The notes beneath the pieces are model-generated. The model had not been told where the DNA came from and searched no databases. It was given only the letters and a program-made list of their open reading frames with translations. A DNA stretch of 64,000 bases, taken from positions 15,885,140-15,949,139 of the forward strand of contig NC_064623.1 of the NCBI RefSeq assembly GCF_023898315.1. Reading direction: 5' to 3'. Source of the DNA: Schistocerca nitens (lineage: Eukaryota; Arthropoda; Insecta; Orthoptera; Acrididae). Each line of letters opens with the position of its first letter. The first letter of the stretch is position 1. The position numbers and the translations under genes are program-made. This document shows positions 11,505-22,717 of this stretch, piece after piece.

Positions 11505-13260
11505 AGTTTGCTTTAGCGACGAAGTCCACTTTCATTTGGATGGGTTTGTCAATAAGGTAACTTGGCGCATTTAGGGCGGCTGAGAATCCGCATTTCGTGA
11601 TCGAAAAGTCTCTTCATCCTACGCGGGTGACTATGTGGTGTGCAGTGTCCAGTCACAGAATAATCGGTGTGTTATTCCTTGATGGCCCGGGACTACAGAA
11701 CGGTACGTGAAGGTTTTGGAAGATGATTTCCTTTTCATTATCCAAAGTAACCCTGATTTCGATAAGACATGGTACATGCAAGACGGAGCTCGACCCCATC
11801 GAAGCAGGAGAGTGTTTCATGTTGTAATGGTCGCCTGGTCGTCGATATTGCTAATTGCTATAATCGCACTATTTCACTCCCATTTACGGAGCTTGTTAGC
11901 ACTTGATGTTAGGTTGGCGCCATTAAAATGCATTGTGGTAATCGCTGCTGCTTGCTGGATCGCTGCTGTGTCTCGATGCTGATGCTGGCTCTAAATCTGG
12001 TTGTCTAGGGTTAAAAATATGAGGTCCCGTGTTTTTTATGTGCTTTTGATGATAAAGAACAAACGAAACCAACACATATGTAAACATCAAATATTTATTA
12101 CTTTGGTGGCCATCTTAATTCCACTGTCCACCAAAGACCATAACACAACACAAAGTAGTACTTCCTTTACATTTTCTTTGCATTGTTTTTCCATCCCAAA
12201 CAATAACACAGAAACACACTACACCAAAGTGACATTCCGACTGCCCTCGACTGCCTCCGACTGCATCTCGACCCTTCTCGCTGCTTGTATTTATAACATT
12301 GTCAAAGAACTACTAAAAAGAGATATAGTTTATAAGTCACATGTACATCTGTTATCATAATTTGTGCAGAAAAGTTATTAATTTGCATCGAGTGACATAA
12401 TTTAACATGTTATTAAAATGACAGGCAGATTTGTTGACTTGACAGAATAATTCTTTGTTACAAAAAGGCCGTTTTTTAGAAGTTTGTCAATTGACTTCTC
12501 TAATTTGCATAAATAAGTAAGTAACATGAATTATTAAGAATTACATTGGTTTTCGTCTAAAATAGGATTGATTACGTGAATACTGAGTGAAAACGCTCCT
12601 AGTGAACAAATAGGTTTCACTGGGTGATTTTTATTTAAGGAGATCCAAAATACCTAAGTTGGCCACTATTTTTCGTACTTCATATTAATTATTTAAGATG
12701 AACTTAGCGTTTTTACATGATGACATTTGCTGTATCAGTGATCAAGTGATATTAACTTTTGTGAGGGTCAGTTATTCAGTATAATTTAATGGGTTGACTG
12801 TTTATGGAGACATGTTATGCAATCATTGTTAACATACACAATAACTTTTCTATAATCATAAATACTCGTTAAACTGGTTGAATTGGAGGGTATCGGATAC
12901 TTCATTAAAGTAAAGCCTTTAATATGTTCCGTTACAATGTCCTGAAGAAGCACTTTGGGGACGGCATCCTGACTCTGGGGTACCCAGAGGCCACTGGCAT
13001 GGGCCGCGATTGGCCGCCATATTTTTGTGGGGCTGTATTAAAGACAAGGTGCACAGCAGTAACCCCAAAACCACTGCTGAGCTGAAAACAGCCATTCAGG
13101 TCATGCACAGCATCGATGGCCGACACTCCAGCGGGTCAGGCAGAATTTCGCTGTACGTCTGCACCACAGCATCGCTAATGATAGCAGGCAAATGGTAACC
13201 TAAATCCAGATATCTGTAGCGACCTTTACATGCTGAATGAAGTCTGTGCGCGCCGTAGTT
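11505..13260 (+). pseudogene. element N transposase remnants (interrupted)
   Basis: The upstream part (11505-11818) decodes, with frameshifts, to HFHLDGFVNK near a first catalytic Asp and to WYMQDGARPHR at the second catalytic Asp. After the 1.1 kb LTR the frame resumes with HFGDGIL, then DWPPYF and a HSIDG block. These are typical of DUF4817-associated Tc1/mariner-like transposases of insects. Stops and frameshifts are frequent. The missing N-terminal part, including the HTH, was not found. Confidence 0.6.
11823..12936. mobile_element. solo LTR (1.1 kb)
   Basis: The segment starts TGTAATGG and ends CCGTTACA, an 8 bp imperfect inverted terminus of the LTR type. A 4 bp duplication, ATGT, flanks it at 11819-11822 and 12937-12940. 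Excising it joins GTGTTTC to CCTGAAGAAGC and restores the transposase of element N. There is no internal retroviral-like coding. The retrotransposon family and strand are unknown. Confidence 0.75.
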
Positions 13261-13412
13261 TAATGAATGAAATGTGTCTCACAAACAAAAATCTAATTAC
13301 CATTATGTTAACTAATTTGCTCATTACGTTTATATCGAATGAGAGTAATGACATCCCATGGAAATATCGTAAAGGTCCACCTACATAATTTTTTTTATTC
13401 CTCTGTAAAATA

Positions 13413-14803
13413 CACTACTGGCCATTAAAATTGCTACACCACGAACATGACGTGCTACAGACGCGAAATTTAACCGACAGATGCTGTGATATGCAAATGA
13501 TGAGCTTTTCAGGGGAATTCACACAAAGTTGGCGCCGGTGGAGACTCCTACAACGTGCTGACATGAGGAAAGTTTCCAACCGATTTCTCATACACAAACA
13601 GCAGTTGACCGGCGTTGCCTGGTAAAACGTTGTTGTGATGCCTCGTGTAAGGAGGAGAAATTCCATCACGTTTCCGACTTTGATAAAGGTCGGATTGTAG
13701 GCTATCGCGATTGCGTTTTATCGTATCACGACATTGCTGCTCGCGTTGGTCGAGATCCAATGACTGTTAGCAGAATATGGAATCGGTGGGTTCAGGAGAG
13801 TAATACGGAACGCCGTGCTGGATCCCAACGGCCTCGTATCACTAGTAGTCGAGAAGAAAGGCATCTTATTCGCATGGCTGTAACGGATCGTGCAGCGACG
13901 TCTCGATCCCTGAGTCAACAGATGGGGTCGTTTGGAAGACAACAACCATCTGCACGAACAGTTCGACGACGTTTGCAGCAGCATGGACTATCAGCTCGGA
14001 GACCGTGGCTGCGGTTACCCTTGACGCTGCATCACAGACAGGAGCCCCTGCGATGGTGTACTCAACAACGAACCTGGGTGCACGAATGGCAAAACGTCAT
14101 TTTTTCGGTTGAATCCAGGTTCTGTTTACAGCATCGTGACGGTCGCATCCGTGTTTGGCGACATCGCGGTGCACGCACATTGGAAGCGTGTATTCGTCAT
14201 CGCCATACTGGCATATCACCCGGCGTGATGGTATGGGGTGCCATTGGTTATACGTCTCGGTCACCTCTTGTTCGCATTCACGGCACTTTGAACAGTGGAC
14301 GTTACGTTTCAAATGTGTTACGACCCGTGGCTCTACCCTACATTCGATCGCTGCAAAAGCCTACATTTCAACAGGATAATGCACGACCGCTTGTTGCAGG
14401 TCCTGTACGGGCGTTTCTGGATACAGAAGATGTTCGACTGCTGCCCTCGTCAGCACATTCTCCAGATCTCTCACCAACTGAAAACGTCTGGTCAATGGTG
14501 GCCGAGCAACTAGCTCACAATACGCCAGTCACTACTCTTGATGAACTGTGGTATCTTGTGGAATGTGCATGGGCAGCTGTACCGGTACACGCCATCCAAT
14601 CTCTGTTTGACTCAATGCCCAGGCGTATCAAGGCTGTTATTATGGCCAGAGGTGCTTGTTCTGGGTACTTTCTCAGGCTCTATGCACCCAAATTGCGTGA
14701 AAATGTAACCACATGTCAGTTCTAGTATAATATATTTGTCCAATGAATACCCGTTTATCATCTGCATTTCTTCTTGGTGTAGCAATTTTAATTGCCAGTA
14801 GTG
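13413..14803 (+). mobile_element. Tc1-B copy 1 (1391 bp)
   Basis: The termini are CACTACTGGCCATTAAAATT and its inverse, flanked by TA at 13411-13412 and 14804-14805. The copy is full length but its transposase is dead (see the enclosed pseudogene). Related copies are at 25105, 29609, 32619 and 33619. Confidence 0.92.
13638..14725 (+). pseudogene. Tc1-B transposase with first catalytic Asp lost
   Basis: The Tc1-type transposase is about 360 codons from the ATG at 13638. A 4 bp deletion near codon 8, shared with the copy at 32619-33542, shifts the start out of frame. The remaining frame is open from the HTH region (MTVSRIWNRW at 13760) to the stop at 14725. In the first catalytic motif FSDESRF has become FSVESRF, so the first metal-binding Asp is missing. 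The second Asp (QQDNARP) is present, and the third position reads PTENVW with D-x34-E spacing. The copy is inactive. Confidence 0.88.
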
Positions 14804-14818
14804 TATTAATTTGAAATG

Positions 14819-15522
14819 CGAGGGCGTGCTCAAAATTAATGCATCCGATTTTTCTATGTGAAAACCCCTAAATCTTCGTAAATAAAACAAATTTTATTGG
14901 GATTCTACATATTTATTTCTCAACAATACAGGAAAAGATAGACTGCTACTTCTCGTGAGGATGTCACGTTGAGGTGCAGACAGGCACAATTAAAAGACAT
15001 TTACACGAAGCTTTCGGCCACAGCCTTCGTCAGAAAAAGAGAAACGCACACATACATAAACTCAAGCAAGCACAGCTCACGCACACGCGACCGTCTACTC
15101 CGGCCGCTAGTGCCAGAATGCAGCTATCCCGTGGGATGGAAGCAGGAATCTGGAATTGGCGTGGAAGGTGAAGGGATAGCACATTCATGGTCATCCGGGA
15201 GCCGAACACATTTCTCCCAACGAGAGACAGATTTGTTAACGCCGTCACTGTGGAATGTCAGGCTTTGGGGTCCTCGAAAGTGTTTCTTAAGTTTTCGAAA
15301 CAGCTGAAAATCAGATGGCGCCATGTCGGGACTGTACGAAGGATGATCGATGACGGCGAACCCCACGCGCCGGACTGTTTCGGAGGTGGCGGCGCCCTTC
15401 AGCATTGTCATGCTGAAGTATAGGGCGCTCCATTTGTGGACGAACTGTTCGTGCTTTCAGTTTCCTGAGGCCCCACTCAGGAAAATTGACAACAGCTGGG
15501 AGAGCAGTGTTCTGACGTGTCG
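14819..15522 (-). pseudogene. mariner (DD34D-type) remnant with internal insert
   Basis: The minus strand encodes HDN in the second catalytic region and, in the next frame, HPSYSPDMAPSDFQLFRKLK, the hallmark YSPDLAPSDYHLF-type motif of mariner transposases with a terminal Asp. The left end (GAGGGCGTGCTCAAA) is terminal sequence. Between about 14929 and 15204 an unrelated segment replaces or interrupts the element. Frameshifts and loss of the N-terminal half make it non-functional. Confidence 0.6.
14929..15204. repeat. unclassified insert in a mariner remnant
   Basis: The mariner sequence stops at TTCTCAACAA and resumes at AACACATTTCTCCC. The intervening ~275 bp contains ACACGAAGCTTTCGGCCACA and CAC/CAT-rich sequence. 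No termini, TSD or coding are evident. It is probably another interspersed repeat, judged from context only. Confidence 0.35.
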
Positions 15523-16130
15523 TGTACATAGTTCCGCATAGTCAGCGCATACTTTCCCACTAGAGCACGCCCTGCTAAGCACAACAGCACAGGCGTCTCC
15601 GCACTACGAGATGGCGCTGTCTTAGAGACGGACCTAATTCTGCTTCCGCTGATCTGTGTATTAATATGTAACGCAGCCAATGAGATTGCTGCTAATGTGG
15701 AACCTCTTCTCCTCGCGGATCACACTCGCGCAGTGATACCTGAACGCGTGAGGTATTATAACGAGTGTCCAGACCTCCGATTAGTAAGTCTGCATTTATC
15801 TGCACCTGTCTGTACCGGTCTGCATTAGTCTGTAGTCAAGTTTCAGTCTGCACCTAATAAGATTATCATATTCCTGTACATAGCCATGAAGAGAAATGTA
15901 TAGACACTTTGTCAAGTATCAGAGATGTGAGAATAAGATTAACGTACCAAGACCAAAGGTACTTCAGATTGTCAATTGTAAACAGCATCCAGATGCAAGT
16001 TAAGTAAGGTTTATGATTTTTATTATTTTTATAAATGTGTATGACAATTAATCAAGTTCTGTTTAAAGTTGGTCACCGTCAATCTGCTACTCTAAGCGTG
16101 CAATTGGCATTTCTATCGTCTGACCTAACA
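15523..16130. mobile_element. possible solo LTR or LTR-like repeat
   Basis: The segment lies between a mariner remnant and a 5'-truncated RTE LINE. It begins TGTACATA and ends CCTAACA (TG...CA), with a GC-richer first part and short GTCTGCA-type repeats at 15785-15855. No target duplication was found, so the LTR assignment rests on end sequence and composition and is weak. Confidence 0.35.
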
Positions 16131-16132
16131 GC

Positions 16133-17195
16133 AGAAGCTTTTGACAACGTTGACTGGAATACTCTCCTTCAAATTCTGAAGTTGGCAGGGGTAAAATACA
16201 GGGAGCGAAAGGCTATTTACAATTGGTACAGAAACCAGATGACAGTTATAAGAGTCGAGGGACATGAAAGGGAAGGAGTGGTTGGGAAGGGAGTGAGACA
16301 GGGTTGTAGCCTGTCCCTGATGTTATTCAATCTGTATATTGAGCAAGCAGTAAAGGAAACGAAAGAAAAATTCGGGGTAGGTATTCAAGTCCATGAAGAA
16401 GAAATAAAAACGTTGAGGTTCGCCGATGACATTGTAATTCTGTCAGAGACAGTAAGGACTTGGAAGAGCAGGTGAACGGAATGGACAGTGTCTTGAAAGG
16501 AGGGTATAAGATGAACATCAACAAAAGCAAAACGAGGATAATGGAATGTAGTCGAATTAAGTCGGGTGATGCTGAGGGAATTAGATTAGGAAATGAGACA
16601 CTTAAAGTAGTAAAGGAGTTTTGCCATTTCGGGAGCAAAATAACTGATGATGGTCAAAGTAGAGAGGATATAAAATGTAGAATGGCAATGGCAAGGAAAG
16701 CGTTTCTAAAGAAGAGAAATTTGTTAACATCGAGTATAGATTTAAGTGTCAGGAAGTCGTTTCTGAAAGTATTTGTATGGAGTGTATCCATGTATGGAAG
16801 TGAAACATGCACGATAAACAGTTTGGACAAGAAGAGAATAGAAGCTTTCGAAATGTGGTGCTACAGAAGAATGCTGTAGATTAGATGGGTAGATCACGTA
16901 ACTAATTAGGAGGTATTGAATAGAATTGGGGAGAAGAGGAGTTTGTGGCACAACTTGACAAGAAGAAGGGACTGGTTGGTAGGACATGTTCTGAGGCATC
17001 AAATCACAAATTTAGCATTGGAGGGCAGCGTGGAGGGTAAAAATCGTAGAGGGAGACCAAGAGATGAATACACTAAGCAGATTCAGAAGGGTGTAGGTTG
17101 CAGTAAGTACTGGGAGATGAAGAAGCTTGCACAGGATAGAGTAGCATGGAGAGCTACATCAAACCAGTCTCAGGACTGAAGACAACAACAACAAC
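16133..17195 (+). pseudogene. RTE LINE copy, 5'-truncated and mutated
   Basis: This is the same RTE subfamily as 6878-8473. It starts within RT motif A (AFDNVDWN) and ends in an (AAC)n tail at 17181-17195. The RT block RQGCSLSLMLFNLYIE and LRFADDIVILSE are readable. A one-base deletion near 16450 shifts frame, and two stops follow: the codon after MWCYRRML, and a TAG in the NEEVL region near 16906. It is non-functional. Confidence 0.85.
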
Positions 17196-17388
17196 GGCAG
17201 AAGATAAACACGCCACGATAAGACCACGAGACATATTGCTGACACTCGCCTACTTCGTTAGAGCGACAAGTCATATAATCTGATGGTGTGTGTACCGAAG
17301 GTCTTACACCACATGACGGCATGCATCTCCATATCCGCATGCAGTGATACCTATGAGAAAAGGATGACACGGCGGTCGGTCGGTACCC

Positions 17389-17760
17389 TTAGTCTTCCTG
17401 AGCCTGTTCGGACGGAGTTAAGTTTTTAGTTTTCTGAAGGTCTCGCAGTGCCTTGCAGAAAATGGTGATGCCCTCAGGCATGAATTGCAAATGGTCCTCA
17501 CCTTGAACATCCAGAACACAGTGAGAATGACATTGCCGTTTGACGGCATGGTCATGAACTGGTTTGAAGCGATGGTCCTTCGTGACGGAACTGCAAAGAT
17601 GCTCTCTTTTTTCTCCAGGGTGAGAATGGTGGACCCAGCATTTATCACCAGTCAGCGTTGTTAAGGAACACATAACCATCACGCTCATAACGTGCAGTTG
17701 TTGACGGACATCCAATCTCCTGTATTTCAACTCGTGGTACGTTTTCTGCGGTTAGAAACT
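17389..17760 (-). pseudogene. mariner-like transposase fragment
   Basis: The minus strand reads GDKCWVHHSHP and later VQGEDHLQFMPEG. These correspond to the GDETWVHH-type first catalytic region and the downstream DFMPEGTTIN-type block of mariner/SETMAR-like transposases. The reading frame is shifted in the middle and the second catalytic region is absent. It is a decayed fragment lying between an RTE LINE and Tc1-A copy 2. Confidence 0.5.
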
Positions 17761-17904
17761 CGATTACAGCACGCTTTCTCGCATCGACAATGCTACGTTA
17801 CACACCACCATCTTACACGCTATAATTCGGAGCCTTCTAGCGGTAGAGGATTTCAATTTCCTTTAGTGAAGCGGGAAAGGCCACCGAGTAATATGCGTGA
17901 TATA

Positions 17905-19326
17905 CACTCCTGGAAATTGAAATAAGAACACCGTGAATTCATTGTCCCAGGAAGGGGAAACTTTATTGACACATTCCTGGGGTCAGATACATCACATGAT
18001 CACACTGACAGAACCACAGGCACATAGACACAGGCAACAGAGCATGCACAATGTCGGCACTAGTACAGTGTATATCCACCTTTCGCAGCAATGCAGGCTG
18101 CTATTCTCCCATGGAGACGATCGTAGAGATGCTGGATGTAGTCCTGTGGAACGGCTTGCCATGCCATTTCCACCTGGCGCCTCAGTTGGACCAGCGTTCG
18201 TGCTGGACGTGCAGACCGCGTGAGACGACGCTTCATCCAGTCACAAACATGCTCAGTGGGGGACAGATCCGGAGATCTTGCTGGCCAGGGTAGTTGACTT
18301 ACACCTTCTAGAGCACGTTGGGTGGCACGGGATACATGCAGACGTGCATTGTCCTGTTGGAACAGCAAGTTCCCTTGCCGGTCTAGGAATGGTAGAACGA
18401 TGGGTTCGATGACGGTTTGGATGTACCGTGCACTATTCAGTGTCCCCTCGACGATCACCAGTGGTGTACGGCCAGTGTAGGAGATCGCTCCCCACACCAT
18501 GATGCCGGGTGTTGGCCCTGTGTGCCTCGGTCGTATGCAGTCCTGATTGTGGCGCTCACCTGCACGGCGCCAAACACGCATACGACCATCATTGGCACCA
18601 AGGCAGAAGCGACTCTCATCGCTGAAGACGACACGTCTCCATTCGTCCCTCTATTCATGCCTGTCGCGACACCACTGGAGGCGGGCTGCACGATGTTGGG
18701 GCGTGAGCGGAAGACGGCCTAACGGTGTGCGGGACCGTAGCCCAGCTTCATGGAGACGGTTGCGAATGGTCCTCGCCGATACCCCAGGAGCAACAGTGTC
18801 CCTAATTTGCTGGGAAGTGGCGGTGCGGTCCCCTACGGCACTGCGTAGGATCCTACGGTCTTGGCGTGCATCCGTGCGTCGCTGCGGTCCGGTCACAGGT
18901 CGACGGGCACGTGCACCTTCCGCCGACCACTGGCGACAACATCGATGTACTGTGGAGACCTCACGCCCCACGTGTTGAGCAATTCGGCGGTACGTCCACC
19001 CGGCCTCCCGCATGCCCACTATACGCCCTCGCTCAAAGTCCGTCAACTGCACATACGGTTCACGTCCACGCTGTCGCGGCATGCTACCAGTGTTAAAGAC
19101 TGCGATGGAGCTCCGTATGCCACGGCAAACTGGCTGACACTGACGGCGGCGGTGCACAAATGCTGCGCATCTAGCGCCATTCGACGGCCAACACCGCGGT
19201 TCCTGGTGTGTCCGCTGTGCCGTGCGTGTGATCATTGCTTGTACAGCCCTCTCGCAGTGTCCGGAGCAAGTATGGTGGGTCTGACACACCGGTGTCAATG
19301 TGTTCTTTTTTCCATTTCCAGGAGTG
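17905..19326 (-). mobile_element. Tc1-A copy 2 (1422 bp)
   Basis: The terminal repeats CACTCCTGGAAAT are at both ends, with TA at 17903-17904 and 19327-19328. It is the same length as copies 1 and 3 and differs from them by scattered substitutions. Confidence 0.93.
18060..19082 (-). pseudogene. Tc1-A transposase, same amber codon as copy 1
   Basis: The 341-codon frame is collinear with the intact Tc1-A transposase. TAG at 18651-18653 occupies the codon of Trp144, identical in position to copy 1. Nearby private changes include Arg142 to His. The catalytic motifs FSDESRF, QQDNARLH and PDLSPTEHV are otherwise recognisable with D-x32-E spacing. Non-functional unless the stop is read through. Confidence 0.9.
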
Positions 19327-19352
19327 TATAATACCACAAACGACATTGAGAA

Positions 19353-19552
19353 GCCGGCCGAAGTGGCCGTGCGGTTAAAGGCGCTGCCGTCTGGAACCGC
19401 AAGACCGCTACGGTCGCCGGTTCGAATCCTGCCTTGGGCATGGATGTTTGTGATGTCCTTAGGTTAGTTAGGTTTAACTAGTTCTAAGTTCTAGGGGACT
19501 AATGACCTCAGCAGTTGAGTCCCATAGTGCTCAGAGCCATTTGAACCATTTT
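19353..19552 (+). mobile_element. S1 SINE
   Basis: S1 copy with box B GGTTCGAATCCTGCC and the CTCAGAGCCATTTGAACC tail. The 11 bp duplication GACATTGAGAA lies at 19342-19352 and 19553-19563. Confidence 0.92.
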
Positions 19553-19563
19553 GACATTGAGAA

Positions 19564-20269
19564 TAGAATAAAATGTTAGAAGGCATTACTTTTCATCACA
19601 TACTGTTACTGTTGTAAGGTGTCCGCATTTTTCGGACCTCACATAAGCTTCTTACATACGATACAGAATAAAATCCCCAGAAAATAACTATATATAGTCA
19701 ACAGGAACTAATTATGGCAATCTCATGTACCAAACAACAAAGCAGTATCTACACATATAACGACGGGGGCATGCGTAAATTAGATAAAGTGAACGTAGCT
19801 TGGAGACCAACGCACGTGGCTAATGGCATTGGGAAACCCCAATTAACATTAACAAAAGAAGGCCCAGCTGCTGCGCAGAAAGAAATAAGGCGAGTACAAT
19901 ATAACACATGTTGGGATAAACACAGCCGGACCGTGGGTAAATGGCGATACTACATTAACGAGGGTCGCGGCGACCCGGGCAGGAAAAATAAGAATTCACC
20001 TACAAAGAAGAAGCAGTCTGCCCTGGTGGGGAGAGTAGCGTCATATAAAAGCATTTTGAGAATTAAATTAACATAGAGAGAGCTCTCGCCTCGCGGCAGG
20101 CCACACACATGCGTGTGGCAAAATTAGCGAAGACGTTGAGACTCAAACTTTAACGTTTGCAAAGTGAGGGTGGTACGCTTCACGTATCGTGGCGACAAAC
20201 GTAAGGCGGTAGTCGTTAGTTCATATTCTTGCGGGAATTTTTGTCCGGCAGGCCGGACGTAGGTGTCAC
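19564..20269. other. unassigned spacer with a 120-codon open frame
   Basis: An open frame at 19714-20076 (plus) encodes a basic, Lys-rich 120-residue peptide. It has no motif I recognise, no flanking regulatory signature and no repeat ends. It may be chance or a relic of an unidentified element. Confidence 0.35.
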
Positions 20270-20530
20270 TGCTGGGATGTTGGAACGTGTAGACACTCTC
20301 ACTCGACGTGATCGACTGTTCGCAATCAAACACCCCGCTGCTCAGCTGGACGTCTCTGTTGGTATCGCTCACACACGTCCACCAGTGAGGACACTTTGCA
20401 AGCCTGATGGTGACAGTCTAGGCTATTCGCAGCGATGAAAGACTGGTCCACCATTTCGAACCGAAACAAAACGACAATCCATGAGGCGGGGTCACACCAA
20501 TTCTCGACTCTGTCAGTGAAAGGCGAAAAT
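20270..20530 (+). pseudogene. mariner transposase fragment
   Basis: The frame reads MLERVDTLTRRDRLFAIKHP followed by a gap and FRTETKRQSM, matching in order the HTH linker and the HHFEPETKRQS block of the mariner family at 52874-53425. A large part is missing and several shifts are present. Confidence 0.5.
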
Positions 20531-20695
20531 ACAAAATTCTGTACGACATTCGAAATCACGATCGTTGAGGCCCTGATGTAGTGACAGATGACAGGGATGG
20601 AAATTCTCTCGATGCAGGATGCCAATGACACTCTTCTGGATGATTCCACATTCCTTGGCCCTGGACGAAATGCTCTCTTCCATACAAGATTTAGA
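20495..20695 (-). pseudogene. Tc1/mariner-like HTH fragment
   Basis: The minus strand decodes, across one shift, to IIQKSVIGILHRE, then HPCHLSLHQGLNDRDFE. This is the second-helix-to-linker segment of DUF4817-type Tc1/mariner transposases, ending at the R-D-F/Y motif before the catalytic core. No element ends were identified. Confidence 0.4.
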
Positions 20696-20800
20696 CCTAT
20701 GAAATCATATAATAATACGTGACAGCACGTTTAACTAAGTATGAGAAAAGAAGAATAGAAGTAACTTAAATGGATACAATTGAACGGTGTCTGTTCTGTC

Positions 20801-20804
<4 letters not shown>

Positions 20805-20864
<60 letters not shown>
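20805..20864. repeat. (TA)n microsatellite, left tract
   Basis: About 30 uninterrupted TA repeats directly abut the left end of TIR element G. Confidence 0.95.
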
Positions 20865-20868
<4 letters not shown>

Positions 20869-21562
20869 GTTACAAAAAGGTACGGCCAAACTTTCAGGAA
20901 ACATTCCTCACTCACAAATAAAGAAAAGGTGTTATGTGGACATGTGTCCGGAAACGCTTAATTTCCATGTTAGAGCTCATTTTAGTTTCGTCAGTATGTA
21001 CTGTACTTCCTCGATTCACCGCCAGTTGGCCAAATTGAAGGAAGGTAATGTTGACTTCGGTGCCTTTACAAGTACGAGACAGCCGAAGTGTTCGTACGCT
21101 TCTCAACAACAGATTCGGTGACCAATGGATTGGTAGAGGTGGACCAATTCTATGACCTCAACCCTTTTGACTTTAATTTATGGGGGCATTTGAAAGCTCT
21201 TGTGTACGCAACCCTGGTACCAAATGTAGAGACTCTTCGTGCTCGTATTGTGGAGGGCTGTGATCCAATACGCCATTTTTCAGGGCTGCATCAGCGCATC
21301 AGGGATTCCATATGACGGAGGGTGGACGCATGTATCCTCGCTAACGGAGGACATTTTGAACATTTCCTGTAACAAAGTGTTTGAAGTCACGCTGGTACGT
21401 TCTGTTGCTGTGTGTTTCCATTCCATGATTAATGTGATTTGAAGAGAAGTAACAAAATGAGCCCGAACATGGAAAGTAAGCGTTTCCGGACGCATGTCCT
21501 CATAACATATTTTCTTTCTTTGTGTGTGAGGAATGTTTCCTGAAACTTTGGCCGCACCTTTT

Positions 21563-21564
<2 letters not shown>
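20865..21564. mobile_element. internally deleted TIR element G inside a (TA)n tract
   Basis: The first ~120 bp and the reverse complement of the last ~120 bp match closely, sharing TACAAAAAGGTRCGGCCAAA, TTTCAGGAAACATTCCTCAC and GTCCGGAAACGCTTA. Inside, the plus strand keeps pieces of a Tc1/mariner-like transposase: RWIGRGGPI-type residues, then LWGHLKALVYATLVPN. The second catalytic region is deleted. Both ends adjoin TA repeats, as expected for a TA-targeting transposon. Confidence 0.75.

Positions 21565-21631
<67 letters not shown>
21565..21631. repeat. (TA)n microsatellite, right tract
   Basis: About 33 TA repeats lie between element G and the Tc1-C copy. Confidence 0.95.
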
Positions 21632-21633
<2 letters not shown>

Positions 21634-21663
21634 TTTCTTTGGCGCTAAAGCGCCAAAGAAAGT
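21632..21663. repeat. 32 bp perfect palindrome at a Tc1-C end
   Basis: ACTTTCTTTGGCGCT and its exact reverse complement are separated by AA. The arm matches the Tc1-C terminal repeat core (TTTCTTTGGCGCT), so two terminal repeats appear to abut head to head. Confidence 0.8.
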
Positions 21664-22521
21664 GGTCTAGGCATGCGTACTCAAATACAGAGATGTAAAC
21701 AAGCAGAATAAGGCGCTCCGGTCGGAAACGACTGTAGAAGGCAAGTGTCAGGCGCACTTGTTAGATCGGTTACTGCTGCTACAATGGCAGGTTATCAAGA
21801 TTTGAGTGAGTTTGAACGTGGTGTTGTAGTCGGCGAACGAGCGATGGGACGCAGCATCTCCGAGGCAGCGGTCAAGTGGGGATTTTCCAGTAAGACCATT
21901 TCACGAGTATACCGTGAGTATCAGGAAACCGGTAAAACATCACTTCTGCGATATTGCTGTGGCCGGAAAAAGATCCTGCAAGAACGGGACCAACGACGAC
22001 TGAAGAGAAGCGTTCAACGTGACAGAAGTACAACCCTTCCGCAAATTTCTGCAGATTTCAATGCTGGCCAGCGTACGAACCATTCAACGAAACATCATCG
22101 ATACTGACCTTCGGAGCCGGAGGCCGCCTGAGTACCCTTCACGACGGAACGACACAAAGCTTTACGCTTAGCCTGGCCCGTCAACACCGACATTGGACTG
22201 CTGATGACTGGAAATGCGTTGCCTGGTCGGACGAGTCTCGTTTCAAACTGTATCGAGCGGATGGACTTGTACAGGTATGCAGACAACCTCATAAATTCAT
22301 GGACTCGCATGTCAGCAGGAGACTGTCCAAGCTGGTGGAGGCTCTGTAATGGCGTGGGGCGTGTGCAGTTGGAGTGATATGGGACCCCTGATACGTCTAG
22401 ATGCGACTCCGACAGCTGACACGTACGTAAGCATCCCGTGTGATCACCTGTATCCATTCATGTCCATTGTGCATTCCGACAGACTTGGGCAATTCCAGCA
22501 GGACAATGCGACACCCGATTG
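21647..22521 (+). pseudogene. Tc1-C element, 3'-truncated
   Basis: The transposase start at 21784 reads MAGYQDLSEFERGVVVGERA, then an HTH block (ISRVYREYQETGK) and DQRRLKRSVQRDRSTTLPQI, a Tc1-type N-terminal region. Indels then break the frame near 22085. A decayed QFQQDNATPD segment marks the second catalytic Asp at about 22490-22520, after which the sequence leaves the family. The C-terminal Glu region and the right terminal repeat are missing. A second copy is at 58169-60053 on the minus strand. Confidence 0.75.
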
Positions 22522-22717
22522 CCCATCGCATCACATTGATCACCTGTGGCCACTTTCACCAGTTCAAAGGCACCGGCGAGTTATATTTATGTTGCGGTTT
22601 AATACACGTGTACTATTTTAAAAAGAAATATTGGGTGACGACTTCTTCAAATGAGTTAAAAAAATTCCGTGGGAGACGTCGGAACACCGCTCCGACCGAA
22701 ATTGAGCCCTGGTTCTT
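22522..22717. other. unassigned junction segment
   Basis: Sequence between the truncated Tc1-C copy and an RTE fragment; nothing recognised. Confidence 0.4.

Larger units (their letters stand above)
9959..13260 (+). mobile_element. Tc1/mariner-like element N, split by Tc1-A and a solo LTR
   Basis: The 5' end is CAGGGTGACAGTTATTGAAC at 9959. Transposase-like coding appears after Tc1-A copy 1 (from about 11405) and resumes after the solo LTR (from 12937). The 3' terminus was not located; the last recognisable coding is near 13260. Removing 9981-11404 and 11823-12940 restores one continuous, decayed element. Confidence 0.6.

Noticed and set aside
19714-20076. 120-codon open frame as a gene
   Set aside because: No recognisable motif, no conservation evidence and a composition like its surroundings.
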